NCBI GenBank assembly: GCA_018267475.1
Contig: JAFDYI010000023.1
Coordinates: forward strand, 46,699 to 110,698
Reading direction: 5' to 3'
Source of the DNA: Bacteroidota bacterium
Lineage (GTDB): Bacteria > Bacteroidota > Bacteroidia > B-17B0 > Aurantibacillaceae
DNA length: 64,000 nucleotides
A model generated the notes under the pieces. The model searched no databases and was not told where the DNA came from. It saw only the letters and a list, made by a program, of their open reading frames with translations. Positions 42,888 to 52,606 of this stretch are shown here, one piece after another (position 1 is the stretch's first letter; each line of letters begins with the position of its first letter). A program made the position numbers and the translations under genes.

Positions 42888-43011
42888 CAAAAAAAGCCTG
42901 TTTTTTTATCTTGTTTTTTTAACATAGAAGTTGTTTTTGTTAATTAAAAATTAACTAAAATTAGGATTTTATTGCACAACAGATTGATGCTCTGTTTAAT
43001 AGCTTTAAAAG

Positions 43012-43377
43012 CTATTTTATGCTCCGGCAGGGGCTATCAAAATTGGTATCTTCTTTTACAAAAACTAAGCTTGTATCTTTTATTTTTGTTTTCACTTCTT
43101 TTACAAATTTTCGTTGTTTCTTTTTGCTAATTTCGTTTAGTTTAAATAACAAGTTGCGTTCGCCCTCGCGCCCCATTTGGCAAGTTTCATAGTTTATTTT
43201 AGGGCGGTAATTTTGTGCTAAGGCGCTTATCTCGTCAAATGATTTGCTGTCAATACCGGCTCCCTTGCTGGTAAAAGAAACAACCAGGCGGTAGGTTCCT
43301 GTTTTTTGCTGAACGATTTGAGCGTTTATTCTTCCTATTGCAAAAATAAAACTAAGGGTAAAAAAAAGCGTTTTCAT
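43012..43377 (-). CDS. Small secreted protein of unknown function
   Basis: 121 residues. Signal peptide MKTLFFTLSFIFAIGRINAQ. The mature part starts with a strand (GTYRLVVSFTSKGAGI) and continues with YETCQMGREGERNLLFKLNE. A basic helix (SKKKQRKFVKEVKTKIKD) follows, with a second Cys close to the end (SPCRS). The two Cys could pair. The fold may be a small alpha/beta domain. I recognise no family. It follows the M32 carboxypeptidase by 31 bases on the same strand. Confidence 0.65.
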   Translation of the reverse strand: MKTLFFTLSFIFAIGRINAQIVQQKTGTYRLVVSFTSKGAGIDSKSFDEISALAQNYRPKINYETCQMGREGERNLLFKLNEISKKKQRKFVKEVKTKIKDTSLVFVKEDTNFDSPCRSIK

Positions 43378-43408
43378 GTGTGTTTTAGGGTTGTATTTTG
43401 TTACAAGT

Positions 43409-44899
43409 TTACTTTAAATCATAAATAGTGCCAAACTTTTTTCGGGCATAAGCCATAAAATGAGCAAAATTTAGTTTTTCACCGGTAATTTTTATGCACA
43501 ACTCTTGTGCGGTATAATACTTCCCGTGCTGGTGTATTTTTTCGCGAAGCCATTTTAAAAGTGAAGCGGTATTTCCTTCTTCTATTTCTTGCAGCAGCGA
43601 TGGATTTTCTTTTTGTGCCTGAGCAAAAAACTGGGCGGCATAAAAACTACCCAACGAGTAGGTAGGAAAATATCCAAAAGAGCCATGACTCCAATGCACA
43701 TCTTGCAAAATACCTTGCGCCTGATTGGGCACCTCTATACTTAAATACTCTTTGTATTTCGTATTCCAATAGTCGGGCAATTCATTTACTTTTAATTTGC
43801 CTTCAAAAATTTGTTTTTCTATTTCATAACGTATCATTACATGAAAATGATAGGTTAGCTCGTCGGCATTGGTGCGTATAAGGGAAGATGCTACTTGGTT
43901 TGCTCCTTTGTAAAAATCAAGGGCAGACGTGTTTTTTAGTTGCTCCGGAAAGTATTTTTTTGCTAACGTAATATGGCGTTTCCAATAGGGCAAGCTGCGC
44001 CCCACGTTGTTTTCCCATAGGCGCGATTGCGACTCGTGTATGCCTAAGGATATAGCCTCGCCTAATGGGGTTCCGTATTGTTTGGCCGGCAAGCCTTGTT
44101 CGTATAGGGCGTGCCCTCCTTCGTGTATGCAGCTCCATATCATTTCGGCAAAGTCGTTTTCGTTGATGCGCGTGGTTACACGTACATCGTTTGGGCTAAA
44201 AGAGGTGGTAAAAGGGTGCGACGACACATCTTGCCTTCCTTTATTAAAATCAAAGCCCATCTGTTGCAGCAGTTCTATACCAAATTTCCACTGAGCATCT
44301 TTATCAAAATGTTGATGAAAGAAATGGTTGTTTACTTGTGGGGCTTCTTGTATTTTTTTTACAAAAGGTACTAATTCTTTTCTTACATCGGCAAATAACT
44401 CGTCCAAATCGGCTACCGTTGCTTTTTTTTCGTGTAGATTGAGCAGCGCGTTATAGGGGTGAGCTTCGTAGCCCAATATATCGCACTCTTGCTTTTTTAA
44501 TTCGATGAGTTTTTCTAAATATGGGGCAAAAATGGTAAAATCCGATTCCTTTCGGGCTTGCTGCCATGCGTTAAAAGAAGCGCTGATGGCTTTGCTCATG
44601 TTTTCTACAAATTCGGTACTGTATTTTTTTTGACGGGCAAAATCTTCTTCTATCAACAAGGTGTTTTTTTGTTCTTCTTGACTTAAAGCCTTATTTTCTT
44701 TTGCTTGCTGTATTAAGCGCTGCGTATGAGAGCTGGTAAAAAGCTCATGCGAAATTCCAGAAAGAGTAGATAATTGACCTGCTTTAAATTCGGCAGCTTC
44801 TTGTGGCATGTAGGTTTCCTGATCCCAGGCCAAGGTGGCAGCGGCATAGTTTACATCGGCTATGCGTTGTATGTGTTGTTTTAATTCGGTATAACTCAT
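43409..44899 (-). CDS. Carboxypeptidase, M32 (Taq) family
   Basis: Cytosolic zinc metallocarboxypeptidase. 496 residues, the usual size. The zinc motif is CIHEGGHALYEQGLP near residue 257 (HExxH), followed by the family-specific GIHESQSRLWENNVGRS with the third ligand Glu. DVRVTTRINENDFAEMIWSC precedes it, another M32 hallmark. IRTNADELTYHFHVMIRYE near 340 is the substrate-side helix. The N-terminus LAWDQETYMP near residue 23 is typical. It follows dxr after 56 bases. Products of this family trim broad-specificity C-termini; the physiological substrate is unknown. Confidence 0.95.
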   Translation of the reverse strand: MSYTELKQHIQRIADVNYAAATLAWDQETYMPQEAAEFKAGQLSTLSGISHELFTSSHTQRLIQQAKENKALSQEEQKNTLLIEEDFARQKKYSTEFVENMSKAISASFNAWQQARKESDFTIFAPYLEKLIELKKQECDILGYEAHPYNALLNLHEKKATVADLDELFADVRKELVPFVKKIQEAPQVNNHFFHQHFDKDAQWKFGIELLQQMGFDFNKGRQDVSSHPFTTSFSPNDVRVTTRINENDFAEMIWSCIHEGGHALYEQGLPAKQYGTPLGEAISLGIHESQSRLWENNVGRSLPYWKRHITLAKKYFPEQLKNTSALDFYKGANQVASSLIRTNADELTYHFHVMIRYEIEKQIFEGKLKVNELPDYWNTKYKEYLSIEVPNQAQGILQDVHWSHGSFGYFPTYSLGSFYAAQFFAQAQKENPSLLQEIEEGNTASLLKWLREKIHQHGKYYTAQELCIKITGEKLNFAHFMAYARKKFGTIYDLK

Positions 44900-44955
44900 T
44901 CGCTAAAGCTATGTATTTTTATTTTTAATGCTTTATTGTTTAGACGAAAGCCTTT

Positions 44956-46110
44956 TTATAATCGCTCTTGTGCCCATTTTCGCGCCTCAGCGTCGTACCC
45001 AAAATAATCCTCTAAAGATGGATTTAATACGTTTTTTGCTTTACTCATAGTATGGGCTACTACCTCGCTTATTTCTAAAAATGAAATTTTTTCGTGCAAA
45101 AAGGCCTCTACGGCTATTTCGTTAGCGGCATTGAGTACACAGGGCATCACCCCTCCTTGATTTAGGGCGGTGTAGGCGTGGGCTAAGTTGGAAAAGGTTT
45201 CGGTATCGGGTTTTTCAAATGAAAACAAAGGATATTTTGCAAAGTCAAATCGTTCAAAAGGCAAGGCAACGCGGTTGGGGTAGCTAAAGGCGTAGTGTAT
45301 GGGTAGTTTCATGTCGGGCAATCCCAGCTGCGCTTTGATGCTTCCGTCGGTAAACTGCACCAAACTGTGGATAATGCTTTGGGGGTGTACAACCACTTCT
45401 ATTTGTTGGGGTTTTACGCCAAACAACCATTTGGCTTCAATCACTTCTAAGCCTTTATTCATTAAGGTAGCCGAGTCAATGGTGATTTTGGCACCCATCG
45501 TCCAGTTAGGGTGTTTTAGGGCTTGGTGTTTGGTAATGTATTGTAATTCGTTTTTTGTTTTCCCTCTAAAGGGGCCGCCGCTTGCGGTAAGAATTATTTT
45601 TTCTATAGGGTTATGAAATTCGCCGACCAGACATTGAAATATAGCGGAGTGTTCGCTATCTACCGGGTAGATGTTTACCCCGTGTTCTTGCGCCAGTTTG
45701 GTAATAAGTTCTCCTGCCACCACTAAGGTTTCTTTATTAGCTAAAGCGATGTTTTTTTTATGTTTAATGGCCTGTATGGTAGAGGGCAAGCCGGCAAAGC
45801 CTACCATGCAGGTAAGCACAAGGTCGATGCTTTGCATTTCAACTATTTGTTCTACGGCTTGGGCTCCGGCATACACTTTTATATCGTACGAGGCGAGTGC
45901 TTGTTTTACGTGTTGGTACTTACTTTCATTAGCAATAACAACGGCATTGGGCTTATACTCTATGGCTTGTTGTATCAGCAAATCGGCGTTGGAGTTGGCC
46001 ACCAGCACCTCGCATTCAAAAAAATGAGGATTGGCTTTAATAACTTGTAGGGCTTGCGTACCAATGCTTCCGGTGCTTCCTAATATAGCGATGTGTTTTT
46101 TTTTCTGCAT
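44956..46110 (-). CDS. dxr: 1-deoxy-D-xylulose 5-phosphate reductoisomerase
   Basis: NADPH-dependent second step of the MEP isoprenoid pathway. 384 residues. Features: IAILGSTGSIGTQALQVIK (NADPH loop), ANKETLVVAGELI, and YPVDSEHSAIFQCL with metal-binding Asp and Glu. ILTASGGPFRGKT is the flexible loop over the substrate, and HPNWTMGAKITIDSATLMNKGLEVIEA carries further metal and phosphate contacts. The C-terminal helical domain is complete. An 8-base palindrome, TTTTTACA-GTG-TGTAAAAA, lies 30 bases upstream (46140-46158). The M32 gene follows. Confidence 0.96.
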   Translation of the reverse strand: MQKKKHIAILGSTGSIGTQALQVIKANPHFFECEVLVANSNADLLIQQAIEYKPNAVVIANESKYQHVKQALASYDIKVYAGAQAVEQIVEMQSIDLVLTCMVGFAGLPSTIQAIKHKKNIALANKETLVVAGELITKLAQEHGVNIYPVDSEHSAIFQCLVGEFHNPIEKIILTASGGPFRGKTKNELQYITKHQALKHPNWTMGAKITIDSATLMNKGLEVIEAKWLFGVKPQQIEVVVHPQSIIHSLVQFTDGSIKAQLGLPDMKLPIHYAFSYPNRVALPFERFDFAKYPLFSFEKPDTETFSNLAHAYTALNQGGVMPCVLNAANEIAVEAFLHEKISFLEISEVVAHTMSKAKNVLNPSLEDYFGYDAEARKWAQERL

Positions 46111-46313
46111 GAAAAAAGGAAAAATGAATTATAGATGTTTTTTTACAGTGTGTAAAAATAGCTTCTTAGCATTGATTTTACAATAAAGTTCGAGATGTTT
46201 TTTACTATTTTACCTCAAATACCAAAGTTACCCCTTTTTTTATGGTTTAGGCTACGGTTAGTATTGTGAAATCTGGTTGTATTTACTAGGGTTTCTTAGC
46301 TCTAAGTTGCTTT

Positions 46314-48224
46314 TTATCTTAGTAGTTCAAAAAAACCTTTTTTTTCTTGTTTGTTTCCTTGAGAGTCAAGGTAAGTGAACACATAATAATAAGTGCCGGA
46401 AACGCATATAGAACCATTTTTAGTTTCACCGTTCCAGCCGGCATTTGCATCAAACCATTGATAAACTAAAGCCCCCCAACGGTCGTAAATTTTGAAATTA
46501 AAATTATTTAACCCAACGCTTTTAATAAAAAAAACATCGTTAATCCCATCTCCATTGGGCGTAAATACATTAGGAACATACAAATTATATTCGTTGATGG
46601 TGATGGGTTTTGTTGTTGTTGAAGAGCAGTTGTGATTTCCAATAGCCATTAGGGTAACGTTATACGTCCCAACTTCTGAGTAGGTATGTGCCGGGTTTAT
46701 TAAATTAGAAGTATCGCTATTGCCGGCAACATCTCCAAAATTCCAATGATAACCTACTATGCTATCGGAAGAGGATTGATTGATAAATTGTACTTGTGGC
46801 GCAAGCATCGTTATAGGTTGTGGGGTATAATCAAAATCAACTACAGGCGCCGGATAAACAAGCACAGATGCCGTTGCCGTACTGGGGCACCGATTGGTAG
46901 TACCCGTTACGGTATAGGTAATACTGGTAGTATTGGTTGATGCAACGGTACTTCCGGTTGCCGTACTTAAGCCGGTAGTTGGCTGCCAATTATACGCACT
47001 TGCTCCGTTTGCAGTTAGCGTTGCCGCTGTGCCGGCACATATTGTAGCCGAGTTTACGGTTGTTGGTCCGTAGTTACTTACTTTACGAATACGGTTGTTT
47101 TCCCCATCTGTTAGATACAAATTACAAGCGTTTGCATCAAGGGCTATAGCACAAGGGAGACCTATTTTTGCAGCGGTTGCCAAGCCTCCGTCTCCACTAA
47201 AACCGCCTACGCCAGCCCCTTGATGGTTGTAGCTTGCCGGACCGCTGCCCACTACCGTTGTTATAATACCTGCTGTATCTATTTTTCGTATTCTGAAGTT
47301 TATAACATCAGCAAAATATAAATTACCTGCTGCATCTGAAACTATTCCTGCAGGGTTTTCTATTAAAGCTGCAATAGCGGGTCCCCCATCTCCGCTGTAC
47401 CCTGTTAATACTGCGGAGCCGGCAATGGTGCTTATAATACCGGCTGTATTGACCTTACGAATAGTTGAAGAACCATTGTCGGATATATAAACATTGCCAA
47501 GGGGATCAACGGCAACACCCGAAGGGACTGCCATTGAAGCTAATGTAGCCGGCCCACCGTCCCCACTATAAGATGATTGCCTGTTGCCCGCTATGGTTGT
47601 TATAATACCCGATGCATCTATTTTACGAACAATATAACAGCCCGCATCCGAAATATAGATATTGCCTGCTGCGTCAAAAGCCATACCAGAAGTTTGTTGC
47701 AAGGATGCAGCTGTAGCCGGGCCGCCATCGCCCCCGCAATACATAGTGCCGGTTCCCGCAATAGTGCCTATTACCGTCGTTATAATACCGGCTGTATCTA
47801 CCTTACGGATTACGCCTCCAAAGTCTGACATCATCGGTAAATACAAGTTTCCTGCGGCATCAAAGGCCATGCCTGAAATATTTTCTATTTGCGCCGCAAT
47901 GGCAGGCCCTCCGTCGCCGCTATATCCGGGAGTGCCAGTACCTACTACCGTGGTTATAATGCCTGTTGCTATACTTACTTTGCGTATAACAGAATTATTG
48001 TCAAAAAAGAAAAAATTACCTAAAGCATCAACCGCCACCGCTGAAGGATTGTTTAGTTTTGCATTGGTGGCCGGCCCCCCATCGCCGCTATAGCCCATAT
48101 TATTAGGTGGCGCCCCGCTCCCTGCTACCGTGCTAATTATTTGGGCTTGGACTATTCCGCCTCCTTTTTTTGCAAAAGGATACAATAAGATGACAATAAG
48201 TGTAAGTAAAAAACGCATTTTCAT
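46314..48224 (-). CDS. T9SS-secreted NHL-repeat protein with PKD and gliding-type C-terminal domain
   Basis: 636 residues. Signal peptide to about residue 27. Six NHL-type beta-propeller repeats fill ~30-390, each with a YSGDGGPAT-like turn, AVAVDALGNxYxxD and IRKVDTAGIITTVxG. An Ig-like unit follows (AYNWQPTTGLS), then a PKD domain with YHWNFGDVAG near 470-545. The final ~90 residues, VPNVFTPNGDGINDVFF, IYDRWGALVYQW and GFFELLR, form the type B-like T9SS sorting domain. That domain closely resembles the C-terminus of the 1328-residue protein at 20678-24664. Start codons at 48224 and 48218 are both possible. Probably cell-surface or released; no enzymatic motif. Confidence 0.9.
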   Translation of the reverse strand: MKMRFLLTLIVILLYPFAKKGGGIVQAQIISTVAGSGAPPNNMGYSGDGGPATNAKLNNPSAVAVDALGNFFFFDNNSVIRKVSIATGIITTVVGTGTPGYSGDGGPAIAAQIENISGMAFDAAGNLYLPMMSDFGGVIRKVDTAGIITTVIGTIAGTGTMYCGGDGGPATAASLQQTSGMAFDAAGNIYISDAGCYIVRKIDASGIITTIAGNRQSSYSGDGGPATLASMAVPSGVAVDPLGNVYISDNGSSTIRKVNTAGIISTIAGSAVLTGYSGDGGPAIAALIENPAGIVSDAAGNLYFADVINFRIRKIDTAGIITTVVGSGPASYNHQGAGVGGFSGDGGLATAAKIGLPCAIALDANACNLYLTDGENNRIRKVSNYGPTTVNSATICAGTAATLTANGASAYNWQPTTGLSTATGSTVASTNTTSITYTVTGTTNRCPSTATASVLVYPAPVVDFDYTPQPITMLAPQVQFINQSSSDSIVGYHWNFGDVAGNSDTSNLINPAHTYSEVGTYNVTLMAIGNHNCSSTTTKPITINEYNLYVPNVFTPNGDGINDVFFIKSVGLNNFNFKIYDRWGALVYQWFDANAGWNGETKNGSICVSGTYYYVFTYLDSQGNKQEKKGFFELLR

Positions 48225-48323
48225 TGATTTTGTTTTTAATGTTTTTAATTTTTCTTAAAAAGTATTTTACCGAAAGAGCATTTGGCTTCAAGCTGCTCTT
48301 ATGTTCTGCTTGTATAAAAAACA

Positions 48324-48455
48324 TTAAATTAAAACACAGCGCCCAAGTCCATTCCGCAAATAATAAAAATCAAATGAGATACGTAAAAAGGATTTACCTT
48401 CGCAGGCTTTATTGGTACTGCTTCCTGCTATGATAGGTATATTATACGTAGTCAT
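48324..48455 (-). CDS. Possible 43-residue ORF directly behind a promoter
   Basis: Starting MTTYNIPIIAGSSTNKACEG, this ORF begins five bases after a perfect TATCTTTG box and ends 99 bases before the NHL-repeat gene. It has no signal peptide or known motif. It may be a real small protein, a translated leader of the downstream gene, or chance. The rest of the 330-base gap (48225-48323 and 48469-48555) shows nothing I can name. Confidence 0.3.
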   Translation of the reverse strand: MTTYNIPIIAGSSTNKACEGKSFLRISFDFYYLRNGLGRCVLI

Positions 48456-48460
48456 AGATG

Positions 48461-48468
48461 CAAAGATA
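48461..48468 (-). promoter_or_regulatory. -7 element upstream of the NHL-repeat protein gene
   Basis: CAAAGATA on the plus strand is TATCTTTG on the minus strand. It lies five bases before the 43-codon ORF and ~236 bases before ATG 48224, so the cargo gene would have a long leader. Confidence 0.5.
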
Positions 48469-48555
48469 ATGCAACGAAAAACCGGAAGCAAATCATTTAA
48501 CTATTATTAACTGTTTATGCTTGTGTTTAAGTAAAAAATCAACCGTTTTATTTTA

Positions 48556-49878
48556 CTATTTTCTAACCGAAGAGAAGCGTTGCAAGCAAATAAGCTGGTC
48601 GTAATAGGTGCCGGGCTGTTTGTGATATACGTATATAGTATATTCATTTTCGGTTTCCCAGTGGGTGCCTTCTATTGGTTCGCACAGGGCAGCAGGCTTG
48701 CCATCGGGTAAAAAAACGTACATATAATCGTAGTATCCTTGTTTTAAATACAGGGTACACTCGTACCTCTTTTTAAAATAATTAAAAGTCATGCGGTTCT
48801 CTTTGCTAAACTGGTTGCTCAGCATGTTGCCTAATATATAGAAGTTGCCGTCCACCTGAGGAAAGTCAAACGGAAACGAGAAATGTACATAAGCATATTC
48901 CGCCGATATATCAATAAGGCTGCTGTCGCGTTCTTCTACCGTTATTAAAAAACGCCCGTCGATATCGGTTGTTTGAAAGTAGCGGGCATCGGTGCGCGGG
49001 GGGTCGGGCTGCAAATATACATGCCAATTATTGGCGCTATCGCGTGTTATTTTATCTGTGTTGCTGGTAACAAACTTAAAATTTTTGAAAACAGCAGCGC
49101 GGTATTCGTTGCCTCCTTCAAAAAGGTTGGTGCCATCGTCGTAGTCGTAGCTTAGTTCGTTTGGGCGCAGGTACAGGGGTTGCATGTTGTATATGGCGTT
49201 ATCCCATCGGTTGTTTTGTTGCACTACTACTTTCAAATCACCCAATTGCGGAATGTTATAACCGGGGTAAAAAACGCTAAAATCAACTTCTTGTCGGTTG
49301 GTAAAATCTACGCTATCTATGCTTCCGGTGCCTCGGTGTATGTTGGTTTTAATGCTAACCTTATTGGTATATACCATAAACCGGCGCGTAAAAGCGGGTT
49401 TTTCTTTGTTGTTATCTAAATATACCAGCAAAATATAGTTTCCGGATTTGGTTACCTGCATGTTGCCGGTGGGAAACGACCACGTGTAGTGTGTATAGCG
49501 CTGCGTAGTGCCCGCAGAAAAGGTAGCGCCAAAAAGTTGTTCTTGAAAAAAAGGACTTAAGTATTCTTGAGGCATCAAATCAGATGGTTTCCAATAGGCG
49601 TCGCAGTGAATAAGGGTATAGTAATAAGTTTTATTGTCGGCCTCTAAATCATCAAAGGTAAAAGTGAGTTGCTGCCCCGAGTTAAGCTCTATTACCGGGT
49701 TTGAGAGCACAAAGGCACTTTGGTAAAACAAAATGCTTTTTATATTAGGTACATAGGTCCAATCATCATAACGCAAGGCGTTGCTGCTTACGTATTCATC
49801 GTTTTTTGAGGTGTCTTTTTGCGCTTGCGCGGCTATGTTTAAAGACAAGAATGCTATCCCAAATACAAACTTTTTCAT
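48556..49878 (-). CDS. DUF5103 family protein, T9SS plug-type
   Basis: 440 residues, with a signal peptide (FGIAFLSLNIAAQAQ). The N-terminal part (IKSILFYQSAFVLSNPVIEL and LTFTFDDLEADNKTYYYTLIH with CDAYWKPSDL) is the DUF5103 signature, and the rest is beta-rich and ends near QLICLQRFSSVRK. DUF5103 proteins are annotated as the type IX plug, which closes the periplasmic end of the SprA translocon; I recall this from the Flavobacterium SprA structure. That function is transferred by family only. The ATG overlaps the stop of the GIN-domain lipoprotein gene (ATGA), and three peptidyl-prolyl isomerase genes precede that, so it is the last gene of an envelope operon. Confidence 0.85.
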   Translation of the reverse strand: MKKFVFGIAFLSLNIAAQAQKDTSKNDEYVSSNALRYDDWTYVPNIKSILFYQSAFVLSNPVIELNSGQQLTFTFDDLEADNKTYYYTLIHCDAYWKPSDLMPQEYLSPFFQEQLFGATFSAGTTQRYTHYTWSFPTGNMQVTKSGNYILLVYLDNNKEKPAFTRRFMVYTNKVSIKTNIHRGTGSIDSVDFTNRQEVDFSVFYPGYNIPQLGDLKVVVQQNNRWDNAIYNMQPLYLRPNELSYDYDDGTNLFEGGNEYRAAVFKNFKFVTSNTDKITRDSANNWHVYLQPDPPRTDARYFQTTDIDGRFLITVEERDSSLIDISAEYAYVHFSFPFDFPQVDGNFYILGNMLSNQFSKENRMTFNYFKKRYECTLYLKQGYYDYMYVFLPDGKPAALCEPIEGTHWETENEYTIYVYHKQPGTYYDQLICLQRFSSVRK

Positions 49879-50624
49879 GGTTCGGGTATTATGTTTCCAC
49901 TTCCGCTTATTTGTTTATTCAATTTACTGATAGCGCCCGAGTAATAAATGTTTCCGGTGTACTGTACTACGGCATCTAATTCTCCATTTACATTTACATG
50001 AGCCTCTCCGGTAGCATTGTACAAGATAAAACAGTAGTTTGCTGTTAAATCATGGGCATATAAAAAACTTTCTCCTTGCACGTTTACAAAGTGTTGTTGG
50101 GTTTGCCCGCTTACATGGGCATCTCCAATACCAAAAATGTGCCCCCATAAGCTTTGAGTGTTTACTTGCAGGTATGCGTTGCCCGAGTTGCGCAAATTGT
50201 AATCAATACTTTTTTCTACTAACGTGTTTTGCGAGTATATATTGCCTACCCCATCTTGAATAAAATAGCGTACATGAGGTGCTGTAATGTAAACACTAAC
50301 GCCATTGTGGTCGCCACGAACAAAATTACATTTATTGTTATTTTTTATTTGTAGTACGCTGTCCACCACTTGGGTAGTGATATTACTCATTAAATTACTA
50401 CCTGTTTCTACGCTTATGGTACTATTTGTTAGGGTGGTATCTTGTTTGTAATAAACTTCTATTTTATCAAAAGCCTGAATGGTATTAAAAGGAGTGGTGA
50501 TAGCGCGTATTTCTGTAGTTTCGTGCCCACGGGGCTTAAAGCAATCGCATGCGTTTTGCTTGTTACACGAAAAAAAAAACATACTTATAATGGATAGTAT
50601 AAGTATGTTTTTTAGGTAAGGCAT
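49875..50624 (-). CDS. GIN-domain (DUF2807) lipoprotein
   Basis: 249 residues. The lipoprotein signal is MFFFSC with Cys at residue 20. TPFNTIQAFDKIEVYYKQD opens the DUF2807/GIN domain, a right-handed beta-helix-like adhesin fold. Repeating short strands rich in Asn, Gly and Val follow (HVSGQTQQHFVNVQG, HVNVNGELDAVVQYTGN) to ISGSGNIIPEP. Exact function of the family is unknown; these proteins sit on the outer or inner membrane in Bacteroidota. It starts six bases after the cyclophilin-FKBP gene and overlaps the DUF5103 gene by four. Confidence 0.85.
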   Translation of the reverse strand: MPYLKNILILSIISMFFFSCNKQNACDCFKPRGHETTEIRAITTPFNTIQAFDKIEVYYKQDTTLTNSTISVETGSNLMSNITTQVVDSVLQIKNNNKCNFVRGDHNGVSVYITAPHVRYFIQDGVGNIYSQNTLVEKSIDYNLRNSGNAYLQVNTQSLWGHIFGIGDAHVSGQTQQHFVNVQGESFLYAHDLTANYCFILYNATGEAHVNVNGELDAVVQYTGNIYYSGAISKLNKQISGSGNIIPEP

Positions 50625-50630
50625 TTTTAT

Positions 50631-51680
50631 TTATTTTATATCTAGTAGCTCTACATCAAAAACCAGCCAAGCGTTAGGCGGAATTACCCCACCTGCTCCG
50701 CGTTCTCCATAGCCCAAATTGGGGGGAATAATAAGCTTTGATTTACCGCCTACTTTCATTAGTTGCAGTCCTTCCGTCCAGCCGGGTATTACTTGACCTA
50801 AACCAAAGGTTAGGGGTTGGCCTCTATCTACCGAGCTGTCAAATTTAGTGCCGTTTAGTAAAGTGCCGGTGTAGTGTACCGTTACTTGGCTGTTGGCAGT
50901 AGGCTGTGCGCCGGTGCCTTCTTTTTCTATAATATAGCGCAGGCCGCTGGCTGTGGTTTGCGCTTTGCCGTATTTTTCGTTTAGTGTTTTGTCCATTTCG
51001 GCTTTTTCTTTCGCTATTTTTTCTTCGGCTTTTTTGCCCACATTGGCTTTTTCTGTTTCAAAGGTTTTAGGCGCATCAAAGGCTTCGGCTTTTTTTCCTT
51101 TACGCAAAATGGTGATGGTTTTCATGGTATCGTTTTGGGCAATGGCATTTACCACTTCCTGTCCTTTTATTACGTGCCCAAACACCGTGTGCTTGCCGTT
51201 TAGCCAAGCGGTTTCTACGTGGGTAATAAAAAACTGACTCCCGTTGGTGCCAGGGCCTGCATTAGCCATAGATAAAATACCGGGGCCTGTGTGCTTTAAG
51301 GTAGTATCTATTTCATCAGCAAATTTGTACCCAGGGCCTCCGCTTCCGTTTCCATCGGGGTCTCCGCCTTGTATCATAAAGTTAGGTATTACGCGGTGAA
51401 ATTTTAAACCGTTGTAAAAAGGAACGCCTTCGGCTTTGGCCGCATTTTTTATTTGTCCTTCGGATAAGCCGATAAAGTTAGCCACCGTCATCGGTGTTTT
51501 TTCATATTCTAGTTTTAGGTAAATATCGCCTTTGTTGGTGTTTATTTTGGCGTACATACCATCGGGCTGTTCTTTTAAAAATTCTTTATCCATTTTTGAT
51601 ATTTTTTGTTTGTGTTTTTTTTGTGCCGATACTGCCAATGTGCTTAGCATGAGCAGCGCTACTATTGCTTTTTTTATCAT
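50631..51680 (-). CDS. Peptidyl-prolyl isomerase, cyclophilin-FKBP fusion
   Basis: 349 residues, with a signal peptide ([20 protein letters not shown]). Residues ~42-185 are a cyclophilin domain: [37 protein letters not shown] and [12 protein letters not shown] charged helical linker follows ([20 protein letters not shown]). Residues ~255-349 are an FKBP domain: [38 protein letters not shown] and [18 protein letters not shown]. Both active sites appear intact. The pair in one chain acts on proline bonds of exported proteins in the periplasm. It lies between a FKBP lipoprotein gene and a GIN lipoprotein gene in an apparent five-gene operon. Confidence 0.95.
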   Translation of the reverse strand: MIKKAIVALLMLSTLAVSAQKKHKQKISKMDKEFLKEQPDGMYAKINTNKGDIYLKLEYEKTPMTVANFIGLSEGQIKNAAKAEGVPFYNGLKFHRVIPNFMIQGGDPDGNGSGGPGYKFADEIDTTLKHTGPGILSMANAGPGTNGSQFFITHVETAWLNGKHTVFGHVIKGQEVVNAIAQNDTMKTITILRKGKKAEAFDAPKTFETEKANVGKKAEEKIAKEKAEMDKTLNEKYGKAQTTASGLRYIIEKEGTGAQPTANSQVTVHYTGTLLNGTKFDSSVDRGQPLTFGLGQVIPGWTEGLQLMKVGGKSKLIIPPNLGYGERGAGGVIPPNAWLVFDVELLDIK

Positions 51681-51688
51681 GGCGCGTA

Positions 51689-52585
51689 TTATTTTTTCGG
51701 ATTAATTTTTACTACCTCCATTTCAAAAACAAGAGGTGCGTAAGGGGGTATTACTTGGTTTCCTTGCGCCCCATAAGCTAGTTTGGAGGGGGCTAGAATA
51801 AGTACTTTGGAACCTTCATTCATGGTTAGCAGCACTTCGTCCCAAGCGGGAATTACTTGTTGCATGCCGGCATCAAATTTAAAGGCTTGTTGGTGTTTGC
51901 TTGAGGCGTCAAATTCGGTGCCGTTGGTAAGGGTGCCGCGGTAGCTTACTTCTACATTATCGCCTTTCGTCACTTTTTTTCCTTTCCCTTTTTGTTTTTC
52001 TACTATGTATAAACCGCTTTCGGTTGGTTTTACGGTTATTTTATTGTCGCCAAGGTATTTTTTTATCAAGCTATCTTCGGCTAAGCGGGCTTTTTCTTCA
52101 AGGGCTTTTTGTTTTGCTGCTATTTCTTTTTCAAGGGCATCTACGCGAGCTGATGAATATACGCTATCCACTTTTATGTGATACACTAAGTACCCCAGGC
52201 TATCCAACCCTTTAGGAATCGGCTGGTGGTATGATTTCTGAAACAAAGAGTCCACACGGATAGCAAAAGAAACGCTATCACCATCGTGCATTTTCATCAT
52301 CATTTCAAACATATCGCCTTGGTATGCGGGGGCGCCTATGCGCACGGCTATAGGGCGGCCGGGTTGAGCCATTTTTATGTAATCGTACAAAACAGAATCT
52401 TTGTCGGTTAAAATGTTGTAACGCATAAACACTACATCGCCTTTGTTTATAGCTGTATTTTTCCCTTCTTTTTCTATTTTAAAATACGAACCCGATACTT
52501 CATCGTATCCTGAAAATTTGCCGTTGTTTTTGCAAGCACCTAAACTGAACAGAGCCGCAGCGGCTAACACCATTACTTTTTGCAT
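51689..52585 (-). CDS. FKBP-type peptidyl-prolyl isomerase lipoprotein
   Basis: 298 residues. The lipobox FSLGAC has Cys at residue 18. The N-terminal half (~45-130) has an FKBP-like strand pattern without the full active site: [19 protein letters not shown] and [19 protein letters not shown] charged helix ([20 protein letters not shown]) joins it to a complete FKBP domain (~195-298) with [39 protein letters not shown] and [20 protein letters not shown]. The layout resembles GldI-like lipoprotein isomerases of gliding bacteria, but I cannot separate GldI from paralogues. It is flanked by two other isomerase genes. Confidence 0.9.
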   Translation of the reverse strand: MQKVMVLAAAALFSLGACKNNGKFSGYDEVSGSYFKIEKEGKNTAINKGDVVFMRYNILTDKDSVLYDYIKMAQPGRPIAVRIGAPAYQGDMFEMMMKMHDGDSVSFAIRVDSLFQKSYHQPIPKGLDSLGYLVYHIKVDSVYSSARVDALEKEIAAKQKALEEKARLAEDSLIKKYLGDNKITVKPTESGLYIVEKQKGKGKKVTKGDNVEVSYRGTLTNGTEFDASSKHQQAFKFDAGMQQVIPAWDEVLLTMNEGSKVLILAPSKLAYGAQGNQVIPPYAPLVFEMEVVKINPKK

Positions 52586-52606
52586 TTTTTTGATTTTTTG
52601 TTTTTT

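Noticed and set aside
47662..48093. 143-codon plus-strand ORF opposite the NHL-repeat gene
   Set aside because: The repeated AVAGPPSP-like pattern is a mirror of the NHL repeat DNA on the other strand.
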